A stretch of DNA of 64,000 nucleotides from assembly GCF_050320395.1 (NCBI RefSeq), contig NZ_CP144459.1, positions 2,542,001 to 2,606,000 of the forward strand, in the 5' to 3' direction. The position numbers and the translations under genes were made by a program. How positions within the stretch are numbered: position 1 is the stretch's first letter; each line of letters begins with the position of its first letter. The notes under the pieces are model-generated. The model was given only the letters and a program-made list of their open reading frames with translations. It did not search any database and was not told the origin of the DNA. This DNA is from Treponema_C sp050320395 (GTDB lineage: Bacteria > Spirochaetota > Spirochaetia > Treponematales > Treponemataceae). Positions 16,314-24,361 of the stretch are shown here, in pieces.

Positions 16314-16946
16314 CTATTGAATGGATACGGGTTTACTCGTCATTTTACGCTGAAGAGCCGCCACCCTGTCGGGGGGCATCATGGAAAGCCAGTTCGATAC
16401 TTGCGACATTTTTCCTGCAGCGGCCGCCATCTCTTCGACCTTACGCAGGGTGTCGATAACATCCTGATCTTCCATTGCATTCAGTATTTCCACGGCATCC
16501 GCCGGGCGCATACTGTTCAGGTTTTTTGCATTTTGTTCGATGTTTACATTTCTATCATCGTATTTTTTTACTTCATTGTTAAATGTTTTTTCGCGTTCTT
16601 CGAGGGCGAGGCGGGTTTCTTCAAGTTTTTGAGCTATTTGCGTGTTTTCAGCCTCTTTTGCGGCTATATCTTTTTCGCGCTTGGCAAGTTCTTCGGCATA
16701 GATATTCAAGGCTTCCAAACGTTTAGCCAAACGGTCTTCATCCAAATTTGCGGCAAGAGAGGGGTCGGCATCCGCATTGGACACGGAGGTTTGAATCTGC
16801 ATACCGAATAATCCGTACACCGGTGCAAAGAGCTTTTTTGCGTTGATTATACCCAAATAATCAAACCACAGCATTCCGCCTAAAATTAAAATAACGACCA
16901 AAACGAGCAATGCCAGGGTTTTACCGATACCGGAACCGCGTGCCAA
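16314..16946 (-). CDS. flbB: Periplasmic flagellar collar protein FlbB
   Basis: A 210-residue protein with one membrane helix near the N-terminus (TLALLVLVVILILGGMLWF), a long coiled coil (about residues 75-150: AEELAKREKDIAAKEAENTQ) and a C-terminal MgtE-N/MotE-like helical domain (MRPADAVEILNAMEDQDVI). This layout and the position before fliK identify FlbB, which in Borrelia builds the spirochaete-specific motor collar. The start is read as TTG at 16946, because AGGAGG sits 5 bases before it. The longer in-frame GTG at 16973 falls inside a TGTATAAT promoter-like sequence. Confidence 0.85.
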   Translation of the reverse strand: MARGSGIGKTLALLVLVVILILGGMLWFDYLGIINAKKLFAPVYGLFGMQIQTSVSNADADPSLAANLDEDRLAKRLEALNIYAEELAKREKDIAAKEAENTQIAQKLEETRLALEEREKTFNNEVKKYDDRNVNIEQNAKNLNSMRPADAVEILNAMEDQDVIDTLRKVEEMAAAAGKMSQVSNWLSMMPPDRVAALQRKMTSKPVSIQ

Positions 16947-17033
16947 AACCGCCTCCTTTTTATTATTATACACGTGATTGCCTTTTATGTATAGTTGATA
17001 GTTTCTAAAAAATCCGATTTTTAAAAGATTTAC

Positions 17034-20000
17034 TTATAGCTTCAGATTGAATTTAAGTGAAAACCGAAAATCATCCGGTCCCGTTTCGGGAGGAATCCAT
17101 TTGAGGGAAACTCCCAGGTTAAAGGGAACTCCCGTTGCGCTTCCCGAATTAAGAGAACAGACAAAAAACAAACTTGAATGAACATATAAAAAAGATTTGT
17201 GATTATAAAAAAGCGTATAATCCGCACCCCCGTCAAGGGTTATTTCGCGTATAAAAATCGGTATAAAAGGAAGGGGCGTCTGCATATTATATGAAAATAA
17301 AACGGCAGTGCTTTGCAGTTCCCATACACGCAATGCATTTATATAATATGCAGCATTAAACGCGGTCGGTAGATTTAGCGTAAAGCCTCGCGGATTTTTA
17401 AAAGGCAGCAAAAACGGAAGCCGCACGGCCACTTCAACGGCGTGCGCTCCTATCCAAGGATTTTTATCGTTCAGAGGATTACCGTTTTTATACGCAAAAA
17501 CAAAAAAACCGGCTTTAATACCCAGCGTCTCGTATACACCCGTTCCCGTTCTTTTTGCAAAACGCAGGGCAAGCTCGGTTTTATTTTCCAATAAATACCC
17601 CGCAGGTGTAAAGGGTGTTTTTGAAAGCGTATAAAAAAAGTATGCACTGTTCGCCCCGTAAATATAGGTAAAGGGAATACCTGCGGGCAATTCAAAATCG
17701 GCGGAAAGTTTTACCGCAGCCTTTTCGAGTGCACTCTTTTTCAAATCCGCTTGAGTATAAAAACCCGCCGCAAAGCCGAATCGTCCGCTCGCCGCAGAAG
17801 CAAAGGCATTGATATTATAATTCCGGTTGATCGGATCCATACCGGCTCCCGCGGCAAGCAAAAAACGCTCTGCGGGGTCTCCGCTGAAAGCCGAAAGTCC
17901 CAAAGGCTGCGTATCGGGAGCGTAGCGGTCAAAAAAGGCCGCATTTAAAAAACCGGCAAAGGGTACGACGGTACCTTTTTTTAAATACGAAAACGGGCGG
18001 TACGGGCGCGTATACGAAAAAGGAAGCTCTGCTGCAAAAGCCTCGTCTTCCCGCACAATCTCCTGTTTTGCAGGCGTAAAAACAAAACGGTATGCATCAT
18101 TAAAAAGATTGTTCGTCTGTTCCCGAGAAAAAACCGAAAGACGGCGGGACTCGTAAAAACGCGAAATAAAGGCCGTGCCTCCGTTGAAGGGAACAGGGGA
18201 AAATACGCCGCCGGAATACTGTGCCTTTTGTACCGATAAAACGGGAAGTTCCCGCAAATCGGCATATGCGGCATTTTCTGCCGGTTCCGTAAATGCGCTT
18301 AAGTCGGCGGCTGCAAGGACGGGCTGAAAATCCGGACCGAGGGAACAGGAAAAAAACGCTTTTCCTTCATGTACGGAAAGAGAATGGAAGGCGGGGAAAA
18401 TCCCGTCGACAGGAGAAAGCGCATAAGAATACGAGCGGCCGCTTTGTATATCATAAAAAAACAGCCGGTAAAAAAAAACTTCCCCCTCTGCCGAAAAAGG
18501 CTTATCGGAATATCCGTTCCGCCTTTCTTTCATTATACATACCAGGCGTCCGTCTCCGGCATCGCATATATCAAAGGGAAAGACCGTACGCTCCACGGGA
18601 ATCTTGTGCACGGGATCCGGCACTGCGGATGAAATATTGTACAGAATGATATAAAACGAATCGCCTTCGCGTCTTAGGCCTGCAAGCAGGTTTTGCTCAT
18701 TTTTCGTACGGATAAAAGCCGCGGAACGCAACCCCTCCGTTTGCAAAACGATACGTTTTTTTTTCACATCGTAGATACTTACAACGCTTTGAGCCTCGGG
18801 GCTGCTTTGCAAACCCGACGAAACCAAAAAATCCCCGCCGCGCGAAAAGCTCAAACGCTCGCGTAAATCGCTCATATATAAAAAAACGGGTTTTTTCGTA
18901 ATTGAACCGTCCGCATTAACATGAACCTTCCAAACCGAGGAAGAGGCTTCATCGTACCATGCAAGAGTATCCTCCGCAAAGGTAAGAGACTGATATAAAT
19001 GCCGCCCTTTTACGGCGTCCTTATTCTCGGTATCGTTTTCCGGAAACAGCGCGGTTACCTCGGAATCGGACGCCGTGTCGACTTCAAGGGATTGCTCAAA
19101 ATCCTTCCAAGCCCGATTTAAGCTTACCCCGTATACCTTTTTAAAAATACCCGCCGAAAGCTTAAATACATGGGAACGGCCGCTTTGCTTCCAAAATTCG
19201 GCATACAGATGCATTCCGTATGTTTTTTGAAGATACCGGGCAAAGGCGGCGCCGAACATATAGGGCAGAGAACCGTCGGTATAGGCGGTATAGGAACCGG
19301 CGGCTTTGCGCCAATCGGGAAATTTACCTTCGATTTTCGCCTGCCTGACAACGTGCATACTGTAAGCGTCATTTAAACGTCCCTGACCTCCGATACTTTC
19401 AAAAGAAACGGCGGCTCCTTCAATAAACGAAGTCGGCAAATGCAATAAAAGAGAGGGAGAATAAACATCACCTGCAACACGGGAAAATCCCTGCCAAAAA
19501 GGACTTTTTATATTTAAGCTGACGGCATGCACCAGTTCATGATAAAAAACCGACAACAGCGTATCCGAAAAAACGGCAAAGGACCGGGGAGGAAGAGAAT
19601 CATACAGCACTATGCGGTTATAAGGCAGGGCCGTAAAATAGCCGTTCAAAACTTCGGTTTCACGCGTGATAAAGACCGGAATACGCGAAAAACCTGCCGA
19701 GCTTATGACCGGGCTTTCAAAGCGGCTGCAGATATCCCGATATAAACCATCAGCGCGGGATGCAAGACTGCGGGCCGAACGGGCCGACTCTTCGGGAAAA
19801 ATAAAGTCGAAGTATTCGGTTTGAATAACCGAAAGTTTTTTATTGAAGGGGGCCTGTCCTGCAGGCCGTATTTGCGCAAAAGAGCGTACAGGCGATATAA
19901 GCGGAAAAACACAACATAAAACCCGTAAAAAAAACAGAATGTTTTTTAAGTTTTTTTTATGCAGACACTCCGGCAAGGGCGGCTCCCAAGATAATCGCAT
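17034..20000 (-). CDS. Large exported gluzincin-like metallopeptidase with beta-propeller-like middle region
   Basis: A 988-residue protein. A signal peptide covers roughly residues 18-42. Residues 150-200 carry a zinc site, FYHELVHAVS (HELVH, His154/Glu155/His158), followed by SFIEGAAVSFE with a downstream Glu194: the HExxH...E order of gluzincins (peptidase MA-like). The middle third has repeated short beta strands with aromatic ends, as in TolB-like propellers. The last 300 residues alternate in a beta-barrel-like way and end in RFSLKFNLKL, suggesting an outer-membrane anchor. The start overlaps hexokinase by 44 bases. A TTG at 19976 after GGGAG is an alternative start. Treponemes carry long proteins of this kind with no known role. 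I do not assign a substrate. Confidence 0.65.
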   Translation of the reverse strand: MRLSWEPPLPECLHKKNLKNILFFLRVLCCVFPLISPVRSFAQIRPAGQAPFNKKLSVIQTEYFDFIFPEESARSARSLASRADGLYRDICSRFESPVISSAGFSRIPVFITRETEVLNGYFTALPYNRIVLYDSLPPRSFAVFSDTLLSVFYHELVHAVSLNIKSPFWQGFSRVAGDVYSPSLLLHLPTSFIEGAAVSFESIGGQGRLNDAYSMHVVRQAKIEGKFPDWRKAAGSYTAYTDGSLPYMFGAAFARYLQKTYGMHLYAEFWKQSGRSHVFKLSAGIFKKVYGVSLNRAWKDFEQSLEVDTASDSEVTALFPENDTENKDAVKGRHLYQSLTFAEDTLAWYDEASSSVWKVHVNADGSITKKPVFLYMSDLRERLSFSRGGDFLVSSGLQSSPEAQSVVSIYDVKKKRIVLQTEGLRSAAFIRTKNEQNLLAGLRREGDSFYIILYNISSAVPDPVHKIPVERTVFPFDICDAGDGRLVCIMKERRNGYSDKPFSAEGEVFFYRLFFYDIQSGRSYSYALSPVDGIFPAFHSLSVHEGKAFFSCSLGPDFQPVLAAADLSAFTEPAENAAYADLRELPVLSVQKAQYSGGVFSPVPFNGGTAFISRFYESRRLSVFSREQTNNLFNDAYRFVFTPAKQEIVREDEAFAAELPFSYTRPYRPFSYLKKGTVVPFAGFLNAAFFDRYAPDTQPLGLSAFSGDPAERFLLAAGAGMDPINRNYNINAFASAASGRFGFAAGFYTQADLKKSALEKAAVKLSADFELPAGIPFTYIYGANSAYFFYTLSKTPFTPAGYLLENKTELALRFAKRTGTGVYETLGIKAGFFVFAYKNGNPLNDKNPWIGAHAVEVAVRLPFLLPFKNPRGFTLNLPTAFNAAYYINALRVWELQSTAVLFSYNMQTPLPFIPIFIREITLDGGADYTLFYNHKSFLYVHSSLFFVCSLNSGSATGVPFNLGVSLKWIPPETGPDDFRFSLKFNLKL

Positions 20001-21288
20001 TGTCCAAAGTCAGCACTTCGTAATAAATGCGGCGTTTTTGTATCAATTCGGTATTCAAATAACCTAAAATGCGTTCTTTCAGATTATGCGTTTTATAAAA
20101 AGTGGTACCTTCGCATAAAATACTTACAGGCATAGAAGGATTTTTTCCCCTTCCCGTTTTTATAATAGCGGCGGCCATAATTGCGGACGCAAGACGGGCA
20201 CAGCGGTCTACAAAAATATCCAATAAAAAGTAGAGAGTGTCGTAATCAGCCTGCGTACCCTTTGCAAGGGCGGCTCCCAATACCGTATCCGTTTTAAAGG
20301 GCGTGTATAAAAAGCGGTCCATATCGAAAAGAGTAAATTCGTTTACAGCCCGTAAAGCCTCGGCTGCGCGAGCCGAAAACAAGCCGTCATTACAGGCGGC
20401 TCGTACCGCGTAGGAAGCAACCGCTCCCAAATAAGCTCCCGAACACATTTTTTCCAAAAGATAGCGGCCGGGCGTTTGCGTCGTCTTATCGAAATCCGTA
20501 TCGAATGAGCTTCGTACCGCCTTATCGAATATACCCGATTCACAGACAACGATTTGCTCACAGGGGATATCGGCACGCAGCCCCCTTATTTTTGCTATGG
20601 GGCCGTATTCAATGTAAGCCGTATTCATGCCCGTTCCCAAAATAAGACCCGCATAGGAACTATACCGCCGCCCTCCCGCAGCCTGCGAGGCCCCCGCCAA
20701 AAGAGCTGCCGCCGTATCGTTCAATAATACGATTTTTTCGGGACGCGTCCATCCGCGCTCAACAAGGGCATCCGAAAGGCTTTGGCCTACTAAAGCACCC
20801 ACCACTTCTTTTGCCTTTATTTCCTTCGAAAAACTTAAGACCTCTCCGTCGTTTTCGGGCGTAATTTTCATTGCATATGAAAAACAAAAACCGATTTTCG
20901 ATGCTTTATGTTTAAGATAATCAAGATTTGCGGCAATTGTATCGAAAAACTCTTTTTTGGAAAATTCGCGTTCAATTCCCGGCATTGAAGATTTTTTTAA
21001 TTCGCTGACGGAAGGATTGCCCTCGCCGTCAAAACTTACCAGACAGGTTCTGAAATTTGTACCGCCTGCATCAATGACGATAACGCTTTGATTTTTAGGA
21101 GCGGTTTCGGGCGGATTCGTCCATGTAGGAATCATCTCTTGAGAAGCCGGCTTGCCCAAGGCATCTTGTCCGTCAAGTCCCGCCTGCATATCATAGAGTA
21201 ACCCGTCTATTACGGAAGTTATATCGGGGCCGTTCACGGCTAATCCGTATTTACCTGCAAAGGCGGCTATTCTTTCATATAATTCCAT
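19957..21288 (-). CDS. hxk: Hexokinase, eukaryote-like type
   Basis: A 443-residue sugar kinase phosphorylating glucose or related hexoses with ATP. Motifs: phosphate-1 loop VIDAGGTNFRTCLVSF, the sugar-binding region IGFCFSYAMKI, catalytic Asp in VLLNDTAAALLAG, phosphate-2 ILGTGMNTAYIE, and C-terminal LCEGTTFYK. The size and motif spelling follow eukaryotic-type hexokinase and not bacterial glucokinase or ROK, as known for Treponema pallidum. AGGAGC lies just before the ATG. Its 3' end overlaps the start of the metallopeptidase gene, suggesting cotranscription. Confidence 0.9.
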   Translation of the reverse strand: MELYERIAAFAGKYGLAVNGPDITSVIDGLLYDMQAGLDGQDALGKPASQEMIPTWTNPPETAPKNQSVIVIDAGGTNFRTCLVSFDGEGNPSVSELKKSSMPGIEREFSKKEFFDTIAANLDYLKHKASKIGFCFSYAMKITPENDGEVLSFSKEIKAKEVVGALVGQSLSDALVERGWTRPEKIVLLNDTAAALLAGASQAAGGRRYSSYAGLILGTGMNTAYIEYGPIAKIRGLRADIPCEQIVVCESGIFDKAVRSSFDTDFDKTTQTPGRYLLEKMCSGAYLGAVASYAVRAACNDGLFSARAAEALRAVNEFTLFDMDRFLYTPFKTDTVLGAALAKGTQADYDTLYFLLDIFVDRCARLASAIMAAAIIKTGRGKNPSMPVSILCEGTTFYKTHNLKERILGYLNTELIQKRRIYYEVLTLDNAIILGAALAGVSA

Positions 21289-21484
21289 ATTCAGCTCCTA
21301 AAATAAAATGATCGGGATTAAAAACCGCACTCCGAGTACGTTCTGAAAAGCCGTTGCTTTTCGACAGTCTTTTATAACCTTTCTATTTCATATATGATAG
21401 CATAAAATCGGTATTTCGTGAAGGAGCTTGACCCTGTACCGCCTAAAAGTGTATATTTTAAAAAATTATTATACGGAGTTAACT

Positions 21485-21715
21485 TTGGAACTTATCGAAC
21501 GTATCAGGGAATGCCTTGAATATATACGTCCCCGGCTGCAAGCCGACGGAGGGGATGTTGAATTTGTGGAATTACGGGACGGCGGCAAGGTCATGGTCAG
21601 ATTGACGGGAGCATGCGGCAGCTGCCCTATGGCTACACTGACTTTAAAGCACGGTGTTGAACAAATGCTCAAGGATAAAATTCCCGAAGTAACGGAAGTC
21701 GTTCAAGCTTTTTAA
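21485..21715 (+). CDS. Stand-alone NifU C-terminal domain protein (Fe-S scaffold)
   Basis: A 76-residue NifU/NfuA-like domain: LQADGGDVEFVELRDGG, then the cluster motif CGSCPMATLTLKHGVE (CxxC). It holds or carries a 4Fe-4S cluster for apo-proteins. The start is taken at TTG 21485, with GGAG at 21475-21478 (6-base spacing), since this gives the family's normal length. Upstream in-frame sequence (YRLKVYILKNYY) is unlike the family. SlyD follows 67 bases downstream. Confidence 0.9.
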   Translation: MELIERIRECLEYIRPRLQADGGDVEFVELRDGGKVMVRLTGACGSCPMATLTLKHGVEQMLKDKIPEVTEVVQAF

Positions 21716-21782
21716 TTCATTTCGGAATTTAAAATCTTTTACGCAATATATTTTCAGTGCTTAAGCACATAGAGGAAGCATT

Positions 21783-22361
21783 ATGACTATAGAAAAAGAT
21801 GTAATGGCGGCAATCCATTATACGCTGAAAGACAAAGAAGGAACTCTTTTGGATTCTTCCGAGGGTTCCGATCCCTTGGAGTATTTACACGGCTACGGCA
21901 ATTTGATTCCCGGATTGGAAAAAGAACTTGAAGGTAAAAAAGCCGGCGATACCCTGTCGGTGAGTATTGAGCCCGCCGAAGCATACGGCGAATATTCGGA
22001 CGATTTGGTAGTAACGATTCCGCGTTCCAATTTCGAAACAGATGCTCAAATCGAAGTCGGGATGCAGTTTGAAACGGGTTCGGGCTCTATGAGCCGGATT
22101 GTCCGTGTTACAAAGATCGACGGCGACGATATTACCATCGACGCCAACCACGAACTGGCCGGGAAAACCCTCTTTTTCGATGTAAACGTTGAAAGCGTAC
22201 GCAAAGCTACGGATGAAGAAATCGAAGCTGCCCGTTCGGATTCTTGCGGCTGCGGTTCCGGAGGATGCGGCGGTCATCACGAGCATGAAGAAGGCGGATG
22301 CGGCTCCGGAGGCTGCGGATCGGGCGGATGCGGAGGATGCGGCGGCGGTTGCTGCGGTTGA
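21783..22361 (+). CDS. slyD: SlyD-like FKBP peptidyl-prolyl isomerase with metal-binding tail
   Basis: A 192-residue protein. Residues 1-70 make the FKBP half (LDSSEGSDPLEYLHGYGNLIPG, AEAYGEYSDD), with the inserted-flap chaperone domain in residues 71-125 and the return strand NHELAGKTLFFDVNV. The tail from about residue 153 is Gly/Cys/His rich (CGCGSGGCGGHH...), with 14 cysteines. SlyD combines prolyl isomerase, chaperone and nickel/zinc storage functions, and such tails bind several metal ions. A GAGG motif precedes the ATG. It converges on the shikimate kinase gene with 24 bases between. Confidence 0.9.
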   Translation: MTIEKDVMAAIHYTLKDKEGTLLDSSEGSDPLEYLHGYGNLIPGLEKELEGKKAGDTLSVSIEPAEAYGEYSDDLVVTIPRSNFETDAQIEVGMQFETGSGSMSRIVRVTKIDGDDITIDANHELAGKTLFFDVNVESVRKATDEEIEAARSDSCGCGSGGCGGHHEHEEGGCGSGGCGSGGCGGCGGGCCG

Positions 22362-22385
22362 AAAACGCCAAATTCCGAGCCGTGT

Positions 22386-23009
22386 TTAAGACTGTTCGGC
22401 CTGAGCATACAAAGCCCGAACAGCCGTAAAAAGGGCGCGTGACACTTCATAGGGGGTTAAACCTTCCGTGTCGATGTGTACATGCGCCTTTTTTTTATAT
22501 TCGGCCGTTCGCTGAATATATACTTCGTGAAAAATCGAGCGGCGCGCGGCATCGTTTACGGGATTCCGTTTTTCGATATAAGCCGGAAAGCTTCCCGTCC
22601 GCTTTGAGCGCGCACAAATACGCTCAAAGGCCGTCTCTTCTGCCGCATGCAGATAGATAAGGGGGCCCATTGCTTCCAATACGGAAAAAGCGCGCGGATT
22701 GTCGCAAATACCGCCTCCGGCTGCGATGACGGCTTTCAAAAAGCCTGCGGACGTTCCGGATGCTCCGGTGTTTTCGATTCCGCTCCGGCGGGGCTGAAGG
22801 CGATTTTTCAAAAAAACACAAGCTTCCCGTTCCGCCTGTTTAAAAGCTTCAGGGCCTTTTTCGGCGTAGAGCTTCCGGCAGCTCAGGCCGGTATTTTTTT
22901 CGATAATTTTATCTATATCGAAAAATTCACATCCGAACCGCTCCGCGGTCAATGTGCCTGCCGTTGTTTTTCCCGAATGCTGAATGCCGACTAAAATAAT
23001 GCAGTTCAC
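22386..23009 (-). CDS. aroK: Shikimate kinase-like P-loop kinase
   Basis: A 207-residue protein with Walker A GIQHSGKTT, the DxD-like FFDIDKIIE, GLSCRKLYAEKGPEAFKQAE (the shikimate-binding helix, where FRxxE is usual; here FKQAE), AAGGGICDNPRA, and a lid with SKRTGSFP. It should phosphorylate shikimate in aromatic amino acid synthesis. Length is 20-30 residues above the norm, due to an insert after residue 70 (RRSGIENTGASG). The start is GTG, with TATAGT ending 7 bases before it and no Shine-Dalgarno. A gluconate-kinase-like relative is the alternative. Confidence 0.72.
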   Translation of the reverse strand: MNCIILVGIQHSGKTTAGTLTAERFGCEFFDIDKIIEKNTGLSCRKLYAEKGPEAFKQAEREACVFLKNRLQPRRSGIENTGASGTSAGFLKAVIAAGGGICDNPRAFSVLEAMGPLIYLHAAEETAFERICARSKRTGSFPAYIEKRNPVNDAARRSIFHEVYIQRTAEYKKKAHVHIDTEGLTPYEVSRALFTAVRALYAQAEQS

Positions 23010-23032
23010 GATTTTTACTATACAATCTTTTA

Positions 23033-23061
23033 TTGCACCTGTACAGTATTTTTGTTATGAT
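23033..23061 (+). promoter_or_regulatory. Promoter of the PrsW-like gene
   Basis: TTGCAC (23033-23038), 17 bases, TATGAT (23056-23061). The start would be near 23068, just before a GGAG ribosome binding site. It is back-to-back with the aroK promoter on the other strand. Confidence 0.55.
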
Positions 23062-23081
23062 ACGAAGCCGGAGACGAAACT

Positions 23082-23735
23082 ATGGAATTATACATAAAAC
23101 TCGGCCTTTCTTTTTTACCCCTTGTCCCGCTTTTATATGCGGCGGCCGTTAAGGTTTCCGGCTTTCGTTTAAACCATATACTATGGGCCGGAGCTGCCGG
23201 TTTTGCCGCCCTGGTTCCGATCATCGGCCTGCAATTTATATCAGAGCGCTTTTTTTCATTTAATGCTTCATCTCTATGGGCGGTATTTTTCGGCGCTCTT
23301 TTATTCAACGGTGTGATAGAAGAAGGTTCTAAAGCGTTTTTTTTATTTTTAGTTCCTATAAAAGACGGTTCCCGTGCAGTCGGACTTACATCCGCCCTTA
23401 TTGCCGGAACAACAGTCGGTTCTTTTGAAACCCTCATTTATTGTATAGCCGGCACCAATTATTCGATTTTACGCTTATGCACCGCCGTGATTTTACACAG
23501 CCTCTGTGCGGGTTTGTCATACTTTTTTGTGTTATCGGTAAAAGAGTCAAAAGAAAAAAAACAACAAGGTTCGGCACAGGGATACCGAGTCCGGCTTATG
23601 CCCTTTTTTACCGCGGTATTTTGCCACGGCATATATAATTTTTTTGCCGGATTCAGCGGTTTTTTATGGTCTTTTTCGGTTTTTGCCCTGTTATTCGCCC
23701 TTATCCGCGTTCGATTTTATTACGGAGAAGATTGA
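23082..23735 (+). CDS. PrsW-family intramembrane metalloprotease-like protein
   Basis: A 217-residue integral membrane protein with about seven hydrophobic segments. The PrsW/CPBP motifs are all present: EEGSK (EExxK, residues 80-84), GSFETLIY (FE, 115-116), ILHSLCAGL (His139) and CHGIYNF (His182 with Asn). In Bacillus, PrsW cleaves an anti-sigma factor. The target here is unknown and no anti-sigma gene adjoins it. GGAG sits 8 bases before the ATG. A terminator follows and then a PilZ gene with its own promoter. Confidence 0.82.
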   Translation: MELYIKLGLSFLPLVPLLYAAAVKVSGFRLNHILWAGAAGFAALVPIIGLQFISERFFSFNASSLWAVFFGALLFNGVIEEGSKAFFLFLVPIKDGSRAVGLTSALIAGTTVGSFETLIYCIAGTNYSILRLCTAVILHSLCAGLSYFFVLSVKESKEKKQQGSAQGYRVRLMPFFTAVFCHGIYNFFAGFSGFLWSFSVFALLFALIRVRFYYGED

Positions 23736-23771
23736 CGGAGAGCACTCTCGCCCGAAACCCGTCTTTTTTTT
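23734..23771 (+). terminator. Intrinsic terminator after the PrsW-like gene
   Basis: An outer stem GACGG/CCGTC and an inner GAGAG/CTCTC, followed by eight T (23764-23771). Confidence 0.7.
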
Positions 23772-23833
23772 AAATCTCCAAAATCTAAAAAAAAGACTTG
23801 CCTTTAAGCGAAATCGGATGTATAATGACCTCA

Positions 23834-24205
23834 ATGGCATTTAAAGAACGTAAAGATAAACGATTTTCAGAAACCGGGAAGGTACTGGTACCCGACCTTT
23901 GTATTTTTCCCGGCCTCCTAATCGATATAAGCGCGGGAGGATGCAGAATCCGGTTCCCGGTACCGATTGACCCCGATACGGATTTTGACTATCAGGCTTC
24001 TTTTGCTCTTGCATGGAAAACAACCCCGGCCCCCTTTGTATTGATTTTACAGCCCCGCTGGAAAAAAACGGAGGCATCGGGAACCGAGATCGGCTTTGAA
24101 GTTCTGCGCTCCCCCGGAACCAAGCATCTTATCTCTTATATTGAATACCGTACCCATGAAGAATTGACAGCCTCGATACGCCCCCGTTCGGCGGAATTTA
24201 TTTAA
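23834..24205 (+). CDS. Single-domain PilZ protein (c-di-GMP receptor)
   Basis: A 123-residue PilZ domain. The RxxxR switch is in ERKDKRF at the N-terminus and the (D/N)xSxxG loop is DISAGGCRI, so cyclic-di-GMP binding should be intact. Treponeme PilZ proteins affect motility and virulence. The start is ATG 23834: the promoter TTGCCT-17-TATAAT (23798-23826) covers all in-frame starts further upstream, and the -10 ends 7 bases before this ATG. There is no Shine-Dalgarno, so the mRNA is predicted leaderless. Confidence 0.87.
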   Translation: MAFKERKDKRFSETGKVLVPDLCIFPGLLIDISAGGCRIRFPVPIDPDTDFDYQASFALAWKTTPAPFVLILQPRWKKTEASGTEIGFEVLRSPGTKHLISYIEYRTHEELTASIRPRSAEFI

Positions 24206-24275
24206 ATCGTAAACCGCAGCTGTGGCCCCGGACAGTTTTAAATCTCTATTGTTCGTTTCGCGTTTTCCGTTTTTA

Positions 24276-24304
24276 TAGACAACGCTCTTTTCTTTTGATA
24301 TAAT
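24276..24304 (+). promoter_or_regulatory. Promoter of pheT
   Basis: TAGACA (24276-24281), 17 bases, TATAAT (24299-24304). It gives a leader of about 50 bases before the GGAGAG ribosome binding site. No T-box-like structure was recognised in it. Confidence 0.6.
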
Positions 24305-24361
24305 AGCCTCGTTCCGAAACCGAATTTTTCAGATAATCCCTATACTGTACATGGAGAGTAT

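Noticed and set aside
15846..16811. A long plus-strand open frame of 321 codons opposite fliK and flbB
   Set aside because: It lies antisense to two well-supported flagellar genes. Its composition is a shadow of their codon pattern and it has no ribosome binding site or family features.
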